Source of the DNA: Siphonodentalium dalli
Lineage: Eukaryota > Mollusca > Scaphopoda > Gadilida > Siphonodentaliidae
Direction: 5' to 3'
DNA: 64,000 nucleotides
NCBI GenBank assembly: GCA_032622095.1
Contig: CP136069.1
Location: forward strand, 71,883,319 to 71,947,318
The position numbers and the translations under genes are program-made. The notes beneath the pieces are model-generated. The model ran no database searches, was not told the DNA's origin, and was given only the letters and a program-made list of their open reading frames with translations. Below are positions 12,809 to 24,069 of this stretch, piece by piece (position 1 is the first letter of the stretch; every line of letters begins with the position of its first letter).

Positions 12809-13639
12809 ACTGAAGAGGAGGTGGCGGTTCCAGGCCGCCGTAGAAGTCTGACTCCAAAATTTGCTTCTTGAGAAACTTGTTCAATAGTAGATATTTGTCT
12901 ATGATATATAAAAAAAATGGCACTTAAATATTCTCCGGTCTGGTGAGGATTAACGAGTGCTATATACCGGTATGTTGTAAAAAACATTGTGGCAGTTTTA
13001 ACCGATGTTCCTTTAGTGGGGTCTCGGCCGGTGTTGAATGTTGATTTGCTTATCGCACACTCATTATGTAACATAATTTGGCTTTTGTTTACATAAAACA
13101 GCATAAGAACTTGACAATAACATGGTATGTATAGGCGACATTTATGATCGCTATGAGAACAAAGTCGGTCTATATCATATTTTTGTTTATGGCAGTTTTA
13201 ACGGATTTGACTATTTTAACAGTAATACCAACAGCAAAGACCACCCGTGCCTTTAAGCTTACCATACATTTTCACATTAGTGCAAGTTAATTATCCAAAA
13301 GCAGTTCTGTTGCATGTTTATGTATGATGCTGTTTCTAACTGTCGCTTCATTACGAAACATATTGAGAAATAGCACGAAGCAGCCGATGATTGTTATACT
13401 TCAGCGGCCCAGAAATCCACACGCACATTTCAGCTGTATTTCTTGTCGTGAAATGACCCCTTCAACTTCAGTAGATTAAAATTGTTAGATGCTTGTCTCT
13501 TTATATTCGGGTATGTACACAAAATCTGTCTTTATACCAACATAGCAACTGAAGCAAATCGAATATACATCAATGTAAATAGTGTACTTTAACATACCGC
13601 GGATCAGGTTCTACGAACACTCAGATGATACATAGTATA
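12809..13639. other. Unannotated intergenic DNA
   Basis: A minus-strand open frame (12763-13104) runs out of the palindrome array into this stretch but matches no family I know. Nothing else is supported. Confidence 0.35.
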
Positions 13640-14260
13640 GTTATGCATTAGGCAATCAGGCCATCCAGAATACATCCGTGATTCCCATCCTGCATCCAAA
13701 TACGCCTTGTCGCGGCCATATTGGTTGGATCCATCAAGTCCCGTCCCGTTGTTAGTGCTACAGGTCACAGTTCTGGAGTATAACATTCCATATATGGAAT
13801 TCATGAATATTCAAAAGCTCCATATATGGACTGCTACTCCAGAACTTTGACCCGTAACACAAAAAATGGAACGGGGCTGGATGGATCCAATATGGCCGCG
13901 ACTCGTTATGCGCCCTGTCACTGACTCGCGGCCATATTGGATCCACCAGGCCCGGTTCCGTGGTTTTAGTGCTACAGGTCAAAGTTCTGGAGTAGCATTT
14001 CCATATATGGAGTTTTTTAATTATTCATGAATTCCATATATGGAAATGCTATACTCCACTGAGAACTTTGACGTGTATAGCACTAAAACAACGGAACCGG
14101 GGCTGGATGAATCTATGAAACCACGGGACGGAGCTGGATGAATCCAATTCATATATGGAATTCACGAATATGCATAACTCCATATATCTAGAATTATACT
14201 CCAGAACATTGACATGTAGCACTTAAACCGCGGAATGGGGCCTGGATTGATCCAAAATGG
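13640..14260. repeat. Cluster of nested foldback repeats with CCATATATGG cores
   Basis: Blocks AGTTCTGGAGTA, CCATATATGGA and CGCGGCCATATTGG alternate in both orientations: about 13710-13800, 13800-13900, 13925-14020, 14030-14110 and 14150-14215. Each pair folds into a hairpin around an ATTCATGAAT-like centre. The flanks repeat GGAACCGGGGCTGGATG. This looks like a MITE inserted into or duplicated beside copies of itself. Confidence 0.75.
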
Positions 14261-14686
14261 TAGGGACTCCGTGATCTTGCTTATAAAATGCATAGGTCCT
14301 GAATGTTCTTAAAATCTGAAAATCAACCCCCTAATAAATCTTCAGTCATGATTCACCCCTAATGACAGCAGTCTTTCAGTTAACTGACGTCTACCATTAC
14401 ATAATATCTCCCCTTGATATAGCTGCAAAGATAAAGTTAGATGTCTGTTATGCACGACGTGATAGCAAGGCTTTTGATAAGGTATATATATGGCACGGCG
14501 GTATGTTTAAATTTAAAAGTATGGGAATTCTGGAAAATGCAGTCATTTTCGTGTCATTCGATCCAAAAGTTCATAGATAAAACCAAATGATTTAAATAAG
14601 CACCATCGTTAGCTGATATACATATATCTAAAGAGTAGTGAAAACAAACAAGAGTGCTCTCCCATTCACATAGCAAAATTATAAAG
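14261..14686. other. Unannotated intergenic DNA
   Basis: A short open frame (14362-14580, plus) has no recognisable domain. Nothing else was seen. Confidence 0.3.
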
Positions 14687-14822
14687 TGCAGGGGGGGGGG
14701 GGGGGGGTCGGACCTATATAGAGCTATGTCGGACCTATATAGAGCTATGTCGGACCTATATAGAGCTATGTCGGACCTATATAGAGCTATGTCGGACCTA
14801 TATATAGAGCTATGTCGGACGG
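14687..14822. repeat. Poly-G tract followed by a 21-bp tandem repeat
   Basis: A G run of about 16 bases (14691-14707) leads into five tandem copies of TCGGACCTATATAGAGCTAT plus one base; the last copy has an extra TA. The 21-bp period keeps frames open on both strands (SDLYRAM on plus, YRSDIAL on minus), which explains the ORFs here without a gene. Confidence 0.9.
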
Positions 14823-16054
14823 ATATGATCGCGGGTGTTTGTGGAGCGGACAATTCATTACTCGAGACCAAACCAAATCATGAAGCAATTTTATATCGCG
14901 GAAATGGCCGCGAATATAAGCCTATAGGCTTACTGCCAGATCCCTTTATCTCTTATGTCTTATTTGTGTATGTTATAAATGTATTTATGTGCCTACTTGA
15001 GAAATAAAATATTGTTTGCACTAAAATTTGAAATATTGACGTAATAGAAAGGGATAAATCGTTAATCGATTATACTAGAACCGCCCCATTCGATTGGCTT
15101 CAGGAGATGGGAATATAGAGTCTTGGATTCAGACGATTGTCGATTACCTGAGTTGGATTATGATCAATGTACATTGATGCAAGTACGGTTAACAGATTCC
15201 GGAATAAGTTTGTCGACAACTTATATGGTTTCCTCGTGCAGTGCATGGTGTAGTGAAATTAATAATTTGCGCGGCCTTTCCTCCACAAACAAACAAACTA
15301 GGAACATGCACGATATCACGTCGAATCCATGCAACCAACCAAAATTAACCAGCAAACACCGTATTGTTTTCAAAAGAGGACCAAATGAAATTGTTCATAT
15401 TTTACATTACATGCATAGAGACATTAGCCCTCTTTATTTGTCTGAAAATAAATGACCTTTATATGTATTTTGATATAAACCATAGCCTGTGAACAAGCGA
15501 ATTTCCAAAAGTCACAGTGAGAATGCGACCATCTTGGATTTCAAAATGGCGGGAAAATGACTACGAACCACCTGATCGAGAAAGTTCGGACAAAGATTCA
15601 ACTACTATAACCATTCTGCTATCAAGATCCGAAGTCAAGATGAGGGAACATTCTGTGCACACAAACCCGGACATGAGCCTATACGCTTACACTATTGGGG
15701 ACGTATGCAATACCACGGAAAGTTTGAAGTGAACCTAAAATATATTCATGGCGGCCTTATAATGACATAATTTGATATGATGTTGAGGGTGGTGCGCATG
15801 CATATTTGATCCCCAGTTGAATGACCCGGGGAGATCATAACACAGAGGTGTTTCGGCAACACCAAAGGCTGTCACGCCCAAACGATTTAATTCACACTTC
15901 TTTATACCAAGATGGTTCAAAGCTAAATTATTGAATACCTTATCCGCCCTTTTAAAAATACACAATATGTCGGTTCAGAAAGACGATACCTGAAATAACT
16001 CGGATATAACATCAAGTTCTTACTATAAGCAGTGCTGCATGCGATGACGTAAAC
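14823..16054. other. Upstream region of the claudin-like exon 1a
   Basis: Open frames at 15123-15455 and 15517-15732 have no family resemblance I can see. A GCGACCATCTTGG / AAAATGGCGGG pair lies near 15526-15552. The promoter of the upstream first exon should be in the last few hundred bases, but no TATA box is evident. Confidence 0.35.
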
Positions 16055-16349
16055 ATGTATTTGGAACGACAAGAACGTTCAGAAGGCTATTCAGTTAAAA
16101 AGAAGGGAAGAAGATCCTCCTTTTGGTTTGGATTTAGTGCGACTTTGGTTTACATTGTTGGTTTGACTCTGGGAGCGTTATCTTTCGCTTTGCCGTATTG
16201 GAGTTCGATTAAACATGAAGTCACCACGATTGATCGGGTTGATATTGGGTTGTTCCACTACTGTATCGTGTATGTAGTAGCAACCGTGCGAGATATATGC
16301 ATCAACTGGTTTGACGAAACGACGTATGATGATAATATCGACATGCACA
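16055..16349 (+). CDS. Claudin/PMP22-like alternative or orphan first exon (1a)
   Basis: The frame opens at ATG 16055 and reaches a good donor (GTGAGTAC, GT at 16350-16351) after 98 codons plus one base. After a basic cytoplasmic start (KKKGRR, about residues 15-20) comes a hydrophobic segment, WFGFSATLVYIVGLTLGALS, then LPYW and DIGLFHYC: the W-GLW-C-C type signature of claudin/PMP22/EMP proteins, with F in place of the second W. It is clearly paralogous to the exon at 21686-22001 (shared SFALPYWSS, DIGLFHYC and a donor at the same place and phase). No second set of downstream exons exists before 21686, so it may be an alternative first exon spliced to 25407, or a lone duplicate. Past the donor the frame continues to 16474 only by chance. 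Confidence 0.75.
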
Positions 16350-16765
16350 GTGAGTACGGAAATCCATTAGAAAGAAACAAAATATATATCTCAACATTTC
16401 GAATGACATCTGCGGTTATCCGATCTCCCTTTAAATTTTGGGTGCAACAGAGATTTGACTCATGCGTTGAATAACTCTAACAACGTCTAATGGAACTACT
16501 CAGCTATGAGTATTTAGTAGATAAACAAGGGACATTTAAAAAATCCAGACAGAAGGGGGTGGGTAGTAAACAATTTGCAAGAAGTTATGCCGTTTTTTGC
16601 CATCTGGCATTTTCGAAGACACACCACCCGCACCAAGCGTGCAAAAAATACCCCCCCCCCGCCCCAAAATTTAACTAATTTTGGCCCGAAACCGCATAAA
16701 ACCCTACATATATTGCTCATTCCACAGGGATGTCAGGGAACTTATCTCCTTTAGTCCAAATTTGA
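16350..16765 (+). other. Intron or spacer after exon 1a
   Basis: No exon was found. A C run (16652-16661) lies inside text similar to the GGGGGG-containing repeats further left. Confidence 0.4.
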
Positions 16766-17105
16766 AAGTGATGGTAATGTATTACTTCTCATTTGAAAAG
16801 TAATTGTAATGACAATGCTATGTTTTGGATGTAATTGTAATATATTACCATTGAAAGTAAAGGTATATGTAATAATGCATTACTTCTCATTCTGAAAGTA
16901 ATGGCAATGCAGAAATTAGCAAGTAACAATAATGTCAATGCATTACTTTTAAAAAGTATTTGTAATGTTAACACATTACTTTTAAAAGTAACTGTAATGC
17001 TATACTTTAAAGAGTAATTGCAATGGTAATTCATTAATTTTGAAAGTAAATGTGATGTATTACTTTTGAAAGTAAATAGTAGTGCGTTTATTTTCAAAGT
17101 AATGG
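16766..17105. repeat. Degenerate AT-rich tandem repeat of ~35 bp
   Basis: Roughly ten imperfect units built from AAAAGTAATTGTAATG and TGCATTACTTTT alternate, so the array is also weakly palindromic. Open frames across it are low-complexity artefacts. Confidence 0.8.
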
Positions 17106-17329
17106 ACCCATCCCTGGTCTGGGTTCATTCAGACTGAATCCATATCAAAATCACAGAAAAAAAGTGTCCAAAATAGCTTTTATAGTATATTTTTCTGTGA
17201 AAAAAACAGTACTTTAATTAGAGTGCTCCAGTTGTTTAATTTATCCATAAATTTGATAATGCAGCTTCAATTCTGGAAGATTAAGTTTCTGAAAAAAAAT
17301 ATGCCATGACCATCAATGTGATAAAGCCT

Positions 17330-17672
17330 GAGTTTAGTGTGCCTGTCATTTGCAGAATGAGGTTCCCAGAGGGTGAATATAGTGATGCTATCCTGCATAG
17401 TGGGCTAGCATCACTGAATTCACCCTATGGGGACCTCATTCTGCATGGCCTCATCTGCTATGGGAGACATAGACTCAGTTTGAAGTTTCCAAATGGTGAA
17501 TATGGTACACCCATTGGGAACTTCGATTATGCAATGTGTCATCTGCCAATTTGGGGATATAGAGAAATTAAACTAAAAAAGAAATAGAAGCTATGTGAAT
17601 AAGTTTCTATAGAAATTGGATAGTAAAGAAACTTTCCAGAGAAGATGAGGCCTAATGGATTATGACAGGCAC
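17330..17672. repeat. GAGGTCCCC foldback family, copy 1
   Basis: A near-palindromic head (17353-17448; AATGAGGT-CCCAGAGGGTGAA against TTCACCC-ATGGGGACCTCATT around GGGCTAGC) is followed by the family's middle segment (CTGCTATGGGAGACATAGAC) and the tail GATGAGGCCTAAT at 17645-17657. The right palindrome is missing. Confidence 0.85.
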
Positions 17673-17892
17673 ACAAAACTCAGACTTGATGTTGATCTCT
17701 GACCTTAAATTAATGTTTAGATTGTTTGTCACCTATTCTCCATCACATACCAGATCTTAAATGGTTTCCATGCCTGAGCTATCTCAGAATGTGGAAAGGT
17801 TACATGGACCTACACAGAAAACTATTTTATTGTTAAGATAGTGGACCACCTGTAGGATTATATGCTATCTAAAATCCACATCATGCATATTA

Positions 17893-18441
17893 CATTAATG
17901 CCCTAAGTAATTGATTCCTTAACCACAGCAGAATTATATGGCAAGCCAAACCGCTATTTAATATTAATTTTACTTAAGTAAAATAAAAATGACACTTTAT
18001 TACACTTAAGTGAAATAAAATGACATTTTATATTACTTAAGTAAAATAAAGTGTTTTTTTATTTTACTTAAGTGAAATAAAGCGCCATCTACATGGTTTT
18101 ATTTTACTTAAGAAAAATAAAATCATACTTTATTTTACTTAAGTGAAATAAAGCGCCATCTACATCGTTTTATTTTACTTAAGTAAAATAAAATCACACT
18201 TTATTTTACTTAAGTAAAATAAAATGACATTTTATTAATATTAAATAGCGGTTTGGCTTGCCATAGAATTATGGGTAACTTTTCAGGATTTAGTTGGAAA
18301 TATGGCTTGTTGCCATTCATCGGAAAGCTCTCACTGAGAGCTTTCCGATGAATGGCAACAAGCCATATTTCCGACTAAATCCTGAAAAGTTACCCATAAT
18401 TCTGCTGTGGTTAAGGAGTCGATTACTTAGGCCATTACTGT
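17893..18441. mobile_element. ATTACTG foldback MITE, copy 1, interrupted by another insertion
   Basis: Ends are TTAATGCCCTAAGTAAT and its inverse ACTTAGGCCATTACTGTA. The arms (about 100 bp each) are almost exact reverse complements, meeting at AGAGCTCTC-like bases near 18330. The left arm is split at 17947 by the element at 17948-18264. Confidence 0.9.
17948..18264. mobile_element. Nested 317-bp palindromic element with exact 8-bp target duplication
   Basis: Terminal inverted repeats start ATGGCAAGCCAAACCGC and extend ~31 bp. AGAATTAT occurs directly before (17940-17947) and after (18265-18272), and the intact host MITE copies carry this word once. The core is a run of TTTTACTTAAGTAAAAT palindromes with AGCGCCATCTACAT spacers. 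An 8-bp duplication fits hAT or P-like elements; superfamily not settled. Confidence 0.9.
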
Positions 18442-19192
18442 ATATGACAATACAAAAAGCAAAAAGTTAACTTTGATAACTTTTTTGAAGGGCATTTTAG
18501 GGAGGAGCTGTGAACATGGAGGAGCTGTCCACATGGTTATTAACAAGCTAGTTTACAAATTGATTGGAAATTAATAACTGTCATAAAAAGTACATAACCT
18601 GAACTAGTGAAAGGCTCGAATGACTAAAAAATTACTATTTAATTGAAAGCAACACTGCTTCAAGAATGTTAGTTGTGTGTTAGAAAAATGTGAGTAGCCA
18701 TTTACAAGAACTGATGTAATTTTTAAGAACCAGCCCAATGAATAAAATGTTGGTATGCAGACTAGTCCACATAAGCATGCAGGGAGCAATCAACTGGAAA
18801 TAGTTCACACTATCAGAGATAGCTGATCAGCTGGGGCTTTGGCTATGAACCTATGACCTAAAATCACCTCAGCCCAAAGGTTGATATCAGTTCATTCAAA
18901 TGTGGCTGTCCACAATTTTCCAGCATACAACATTCTGTTAATATTCTTGAAGCAGAAAATTTCCATTAAAAAAATGTAATCAGTCATTGTGTTGACATTC
19001 TTATTGTTATATAATATATGGACGATGTGGTCTTTAGATAGCATACATTCCTTCAGTTGGTGCACTAGCTTAACAATTGAACAGTTTTCTGTGCAGGTCA
19101 AACTAACCATTCCACATCCTGTGATAGGCCAGGCACAGAAACCCATTAAAACCGTTGTCCTTACACAAATACATGTACATGTATGTGTGGCT
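18442..19192. other. Unannotated DNA between MITEs
   Basis: Only short frames; no exon or repeat was recognised. Confidence 0.35.
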
Positions 19193-19539
19193 TTAAAGGG
19201 GGACTGTACACTAAATCAATCCATTTATGGGACCATCTCCTTTTATACTCAACAGAATATATGCAACAAATAAATAAATTCGAGCCATTGATGAGTGCAA
19301 AATACGTTCATGATATCTATGAAGGATGCAAATAACATGGTAATTATAATGAAAATGAATATATGACTCCATTCATAAATTAATTTTCATTTTAATTACC
19401 ATGTTATTTGCATCGTTCATAGAGAACATGGGTGTATTTTGCACTCATCCATGGCTCAAATTCTTTCATTTGTTGCATATATTATGTTGAGTACAAAAGG
19501 AGATGGTCCCATGAAAGGCGGATTTAGTGTACAGTTTAA
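19193..19539. mobile_element. GGACTGTACAC foldback MITE, copy 1
   Basis: Arms GGACTGTACACTAAAT / ATTTAGTGTACAG enclose further mirrored blocks (GGGACCATCTCCTTTTATAC; CATGTTATTTGCATC), making nearly the whole 340 bp palindromic. TTAA lies at both edges (19193-19196 and 19536-19539), hinting at a piggyBac-type origin. Confidence 0.8.
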
Positions 19540-19926
19540 GGGAGAGGTGAAGTGACCAATTTCAAATGGGGATTTTTTCCATGCAAATCTCTGGCGCAAA
19601 AGTTATGTATGAAGTAGTTGTCTGGGAACCGAAGCAAGTATACCATTGAACAGTCATAATATTTAACTTATTAAATTTTCCTATAAATTTATTTTTGAGA
19701 ATATTTTTCTGGAATTACAACCTTGATGGTCAAAACCTACTTTTGAAAAATCAATATAAAATTCATATAATGATACACCAACATTATAACAAGTTCCAAG
19801 CTGACCTGCCAGATAAATACCTATTGTGTTCAATACCACATCATGCCACACTCAGAACTATTTGCAACTACATGTACTCCATAGATTTGCATGGAAATCC
19901 CTATTCAAAATTGGTGACCTCACCCC
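19540..19926. other. Spacer, no gene seen
   Basis: AT-rich, with an unassigned short frame at 19695-19955 that runs into the next element. Confidence 0.3.
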
Positions 19927-20880
19927 TTAACCCTTCCATGACTGGAGCTTCCTGAAATTTTGCAAAAACCCCATAGGGAGCCTCGCATATATAAGAGAAT
20001 ACATTGGCATAACAATATTTAACTTGACATTGTAAGCCAGTGCATTCTTACATATGCGTTGCTCCCTATGGGAGACTCGCATATATAAGAGAATGCACTC
20101 ACACAGGATCTTTAATCACCCCTGGTCAAGTGGTCCTGCTAATATGCTATGATGATGGTGGTCCTGCTGAATTGCTATGATGCGGGTAGGGCAAACTGAT
20201 GCTGTTATGAAAAAGTACCATTATAGTATGTTTCTAAAGTTGATATTTTCGCGGTGTTTGGCTAATCCGAACGATTTGAAAAAAGAAGTGTGTATATGAA
20301 ACATTCAAAAACATATTTATTTTTGAAAAATATAATAATGCCTGCACTGGTGTTTCTAAAATGATGCAAATAATCATCTTGATTATAGTTGAATTCCAAC
20401 AACTAATACAACCAGTTTTTAAAATATTTCACAATAAATATGTTTTTGAATGATTGATACGCATAATGGCTTTTCCTGGATATGTTCAGATTATCGGAAA
20501 ACTGCGAAAAAGACAAATTAAATAAATAGAACAGTACTTTTTGTCAACAGCATCAGTTTGCCATAACAGCATCACAGCAGGACCCAACTGCGTGCAGTAA
20601 TGCTCTAAATAATCGACTCCTTAACCACAGCAGAATTATGGGTAATTTTTCAGGATTTAGCCAGAAATATGGCTTGTTGCCATTAATCGGAAAGCTCTCA
20701 GTGAGAGCTATCCGATGAATGGCAACAAGCCATATTTCCGACTAAATCCTGAAAAATTACCCATAATTCTGCTGTGGTTAAGGAGTCGATTATTTAGAGC
20801 ATTACTGTAGCATATCAGCAGGACCCTTGACCATGGGTGTTAATGTTGCCCCATTATAGCTCCCGTCATGAAAGGGTTAG
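19927..20880. mobile_element. TTAA/CCCTT-CATGAC piggyBac-like element with nested MITE
   Basis: Left end TTAACCCTTCCATGACTGGA, right end TCCCGTCATGAAAGGGTTAG. The first part repeats the family's AAGAGAATGCACT / CATATATAAGAGAA blocks in both orientations. It contains the ATTACTG foldback MITE at 20595-20807, so that insertion is younger. Confidence 0.7.
20595..20807. mobile_element. ATTACTG foldback MITE, copy 2
   Basis: Ends CAGTAATGCTCTAAATAAT and ATTTAGAGCATTACTG. The ~100-bp arms are near-exact reverse complements around CTCTCAGTGAGAG, so transcripts would form one long hairpin. Confidence 0.95.
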
Positions 20881-21325
20881 TTTGATGTTTATTTGATATA
20901 TTTCATACTCAATTATCAATGACCCCCACAGTGACGAGTAAAAGGTACAACAATTATGACATCACCTCACCTGTCTATTTCTCTTCAAGTGTTTTGAAAT
21001 TCTAATTGTCAAGACATTTTCTCCACTCCTTAGGCCCAGGGAAACAAAATGTCTGGTTCAGGTGACAAGTCAGGGGAAAATTTAGTTATTATGTATAGGC
21101 ATGATGGAAGCTGCACTGGTGCAGCATTAAGGACCCTGTGCCAATGCATTCTCTTATATATATGTGAGTCTCCCATATGGAGCCTTGCATAAATAAGAGA
21201 ATGCCCTGGCTTACAAGGTCAAGGTAAATATTGTTAGTCCAATGCATTCTCTTATGTGAGACTCCCATATATAAGAAATTTCATTGGCACAGGGTTTTAG
21301 CAAAACTTCAGTCAATGAAGGGTTA
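20881..21325. repeat. Decayed second copy of the CCCTTTCATGAC family
   Basis: It shares GTGCCAATGCATTCTCTTATA, AAGAGAATGC and the right end CAGTCAATGAAGGGTTA with the copies at 43349 and 61405. The left end is not clear. Confidence 0.6.
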
Positions 21326-21685
21326 TCATTCTATTTGTTTAATTTATTATTTTCGTTTTGACGTATTCTTATGGCTTTTCATGTCTTCTGCAAGATTGAG
21401 ATAGGATTAGTTGTGATTTTCTTTGTATAAATTGTAATAAATACAATTATTTGGCAAAAATAAAAAACATTCTGAGACATTTTTTTATAAAAAAATTTCC
21501 CAAAAGTTCTTGAGAACCATGAAAAAAAAAAAAAAATTAGCATAGGGGGTTTAAAATAGTGGTCAGTAGAAAAACACAAACCACAAATATTTTATTCTTT
21601 GCCTTAGGCACTGCACAAAAGATGTATTGGTCCACGAAATTATTAAGATACATAACAATCTCCTCATATTCTGCATATCAGATCA

Positions 21686-22001
21686 ATGATAAAGATATCC
21701 GGACGTAACACGATCATGGAGTACCCTGACGGAATGGTGGATATGAGTTATCCTACTAAAAGAAAGGACAAAAGACGGGCGTCCTGGTGGTTCGGATTAT
21801 CTGCTGTAATCGTTTATTTCTCTGCATTAATTCTCGGAGTCCTATCCTTTGCTCTTCCATACTGGAGCTCATTTGGAGCTGATATTATTAGGATCGATAT
21901 AGGATTATTTCACTACTGTTTTGAGAGTAGAACTGAATCGGCTGCCGATCTATGCACCAACTGGCTTGATACTGACAGCTATAACGATGACCATGTTCGA
22001 T
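21686..22001 (+). CDS. Claudin/PMP22-like four-transmembrane protein, exon 1
   Basis: The whole gene is three plus-strand exons (21686-22001, 25407-25589, 27628-27755) joined in phase, giving 208 residues, or 198 if the second in-frame ATG at 21716 is used; the latter fits the upstream paralogue better. Numbering from 21716: basic N-terminus (KRKDKRR, 15-21), TM1 about 24-47, then W50, GLFHYC at 63-68 and C80. This is the W-GLW-C-C type first-loop signature, with F for the second W and the cysteine pair that forms the loop disulfide in claudins. The exon ends after one codon base at a strong donor (GTGAGT, 22002-22007). Family members act at cell junctions or as membrane organisers; the exact subfamily (claudin, EMP/PMP22 or invertebrate relatives) cannot be fixed by eye. 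Confidence 0.88.
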
Positions 22002-22132
22002 GTGAGTAGGTTTTTATAAACAGGGACAATCGCAAGGGATTCCAGTGTCCCCCCCTCCAACTTAGTACAAAATTTTCATCAGTTGGAGATTTCATAACTG
22101 ATACAACTACAGGAATGCCTGAAGTATATAGA

Positions 22133-22215
22133 CCCTTTAACCACAGCAGAATTATGCAATTTTTTTCAGGATTGAGTCGGAGATATGGCTTGTTGCCATT
22201 CATCGGAAAGCTCTA
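22133..22215. repeat. Half of an ATTACTG foldback MITE
   Basis: One arm only, from TTTAACCACAGCAGAATTAT to GGAAAGCTCT, directly left of a full copy. It is probably a deletion or recombination remnant. Confidence 0.85.
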
Positions 22216-22224
22216 GTAACATAG

Positions 22225-22474
22225 AGTAATGCCCCAAGTAATCGACACCTTAACCACAGCAGAATTATGGGTAACTTTCCAGGATTAAGTCGGAAATATG
22301 GCTTGTTGCTATTCATCGGAAAGCTCTCCCCGAGAGCTTTCCGATGAATAGCAACAAGCCATATTCCCCGAGAGCTTTCCGATGAATGGCAACAAGCCAT
22401 ATTTCCGACTAAATCCTGGAAAGTTACCCATAATTCTGCTGTGGTTAAGGAGTCGATTACTTAGGGCATTACTG
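22225..22474. mobile_element. ATTACTG foldback MITE, copy 3, with extra arm segment
   Basis: Ends AGTAATGCCCCAAGTAAT and ACTTAGGGCATTACTG. The centre carries an additional partial arm (CCGAGAGCTTTCCGATGAAT occurs twice, near 22333 and 22367), as expected from template switching on a hairpin. Confidence 0.9.
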
Positions 22475-23631
22475 TAGTTTACATAGTAAAATGTATGCAT
22501 ATACTGTATACACCCATCAGTAAGACCGGACCAGAGAATTTTGTTTGACACAAAAACTTTGGGTCTGAGCTACCTTCGGGGACCCCCACATGCAAAATCT
22601 CAGTTTGCATTCATAGCGCTAATCTAATATCGTGTTTTATATGAATCAGGATGTATATTATTTTATTTTATGAATATAATTTGTTTTGTGTTCTATTATG
22701 TCAGATAAATATTTAAAAAAAGACACAAGGATAATCTTATATATTGTAATACAACATGTATTCTTGTTATGTTATTGTGTGATATTTCAATACATATTGT
22801 AGATAATGAGAGCATATTTCTTTGATACGTACTGTATGTGGATATGTGCATACATTTTCGTCATCTTGATTCGGTGTTAATCTGACATCAATTTATAATA
22901 GCCCTCTAAGTTCTAAAAATTGGGTGGGCTTATCTTCGAGGACCACCCCATTATTTTTTTGGAAGCAAAAAATAGATTGGGCTTATCCTCAGGGATGTGA
23001 CTATTGCCTGGTGTATACAGTATATAATATAAGGATCACTGAATGATGATCAGAAACAAATAATACAGAAATAAAACCTTACACCGCCCCAATTTCCAAT
23101 GATAATATATGAAATAATTTGTTTGGCTCAAAGGGACAGTGTATGCTAATTTCAATTCCCCAGTGACAACAACGATCTAATATCAACAAGCAGTCGCAGA
23201 CGGCGGTATCCCCCGCCGAAATGTGCAGTTGGGGAAGTGCATTCTCAATAATGTTTGCGTTCTCAGTATGTGCTAAACAAGAGGTGGGATTTTGTCAAAA
23301 AGCCTGGCTTGCGAACTCATTTTAGGTACTGGTCATGGGAATGAATATACCAATAAACAAAGTCCAATAACTCTGCTGAAAATATCCAGCCGGACCTGGT
23401 TTGCGAACTCGTTCTAGATACTGGTCATGTGAACTCATATATTAGTCAATTAGTCAATTCCTGGGGCAAGTATCCATATAATGTAATTGATACATTTCCT
23501 TAAAAATTGAACGAGAGTACATCAATTATGAGCATTCTATTCATTGCATTCCAGTTTTGCAGCCATCTGTAATATATTTTGATTCCCAGAGATTCGACAG
23601 TACTCCCATCAGAAGTTGGTAGATTTTGGTT

Positions 23632-24069
23632 GACTAACATGTTTTTTTCCAGAGAGATGTCCATTTCCATTGGTACTCACACTTGGCATATTAGTAAAGT
23701 TCTTGTTATCAGTTCAGACTAAAGAAATCCCTCAAATACAGGAAATTTATGTACAGTCCCCCTTTAAGGGTATATTCTCATTGCACACGCGCGTGCGATT
23801 AATCGCGGCGTTTTTTAAGGTGCGTGTTAACATAACACAGAGCGATTCGTGACTAACATGTTTTTTTCCAGAGAGATGTCCATTCCCATTGGTACTCACA
23901 CTTGGCATATTAGTAAAGTTCTTGTTATCAGTTCAGACTAAAGAAATCCCTCAAATACAGGAAATTTATGTACAGTCCCCCTTTAAGGGTATATTCTCAT
24001 TGCACACGCGCGTGCGATTAATCGCGGCGTTTTTTAAGGTGCGTGTTAACATAACACAGAGCGATTCGT
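23632..24069 (+). repeat. Tandem duplication of 219 bp
   Basis: 23632-23850 and 23851-24069 are identical but for about one base (near 23675). The unit spans the left end of the Harbinger-like element: about 136 bp of flank plus 83 bp of element. Each copy has a TTTTTTTCCAG acceptor-like site and the same 60-codon open frame, which is not evidence of a gene. Confidence 0.97.

Larger units (their letters stand above)
22002..23631 (+). other. Claudin-like intron 1, left part
   Basis: It holds MITE copies at 22133-22474. About 22475-23630 has no gene or clear repeat, apart from two similar phrases about GGCTTATC-TC-GGGA near 22930 and 22980. Confidence 0.5.

Noticed and set aside
12763-13104. 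113-codon minus-strand frame after the palindrome array
   Set aside because: Its last residues are encoded by the satellite itself and the rest shows no family pattern, no splice signals and no supporting neighbour.
14654-15007. Frame with SDLYRAM repeats on the plus strand and its minus-strand twin
   Set aside because: Both come from a 21-bp tandem repeat that keeps several frames open by arithmetic.
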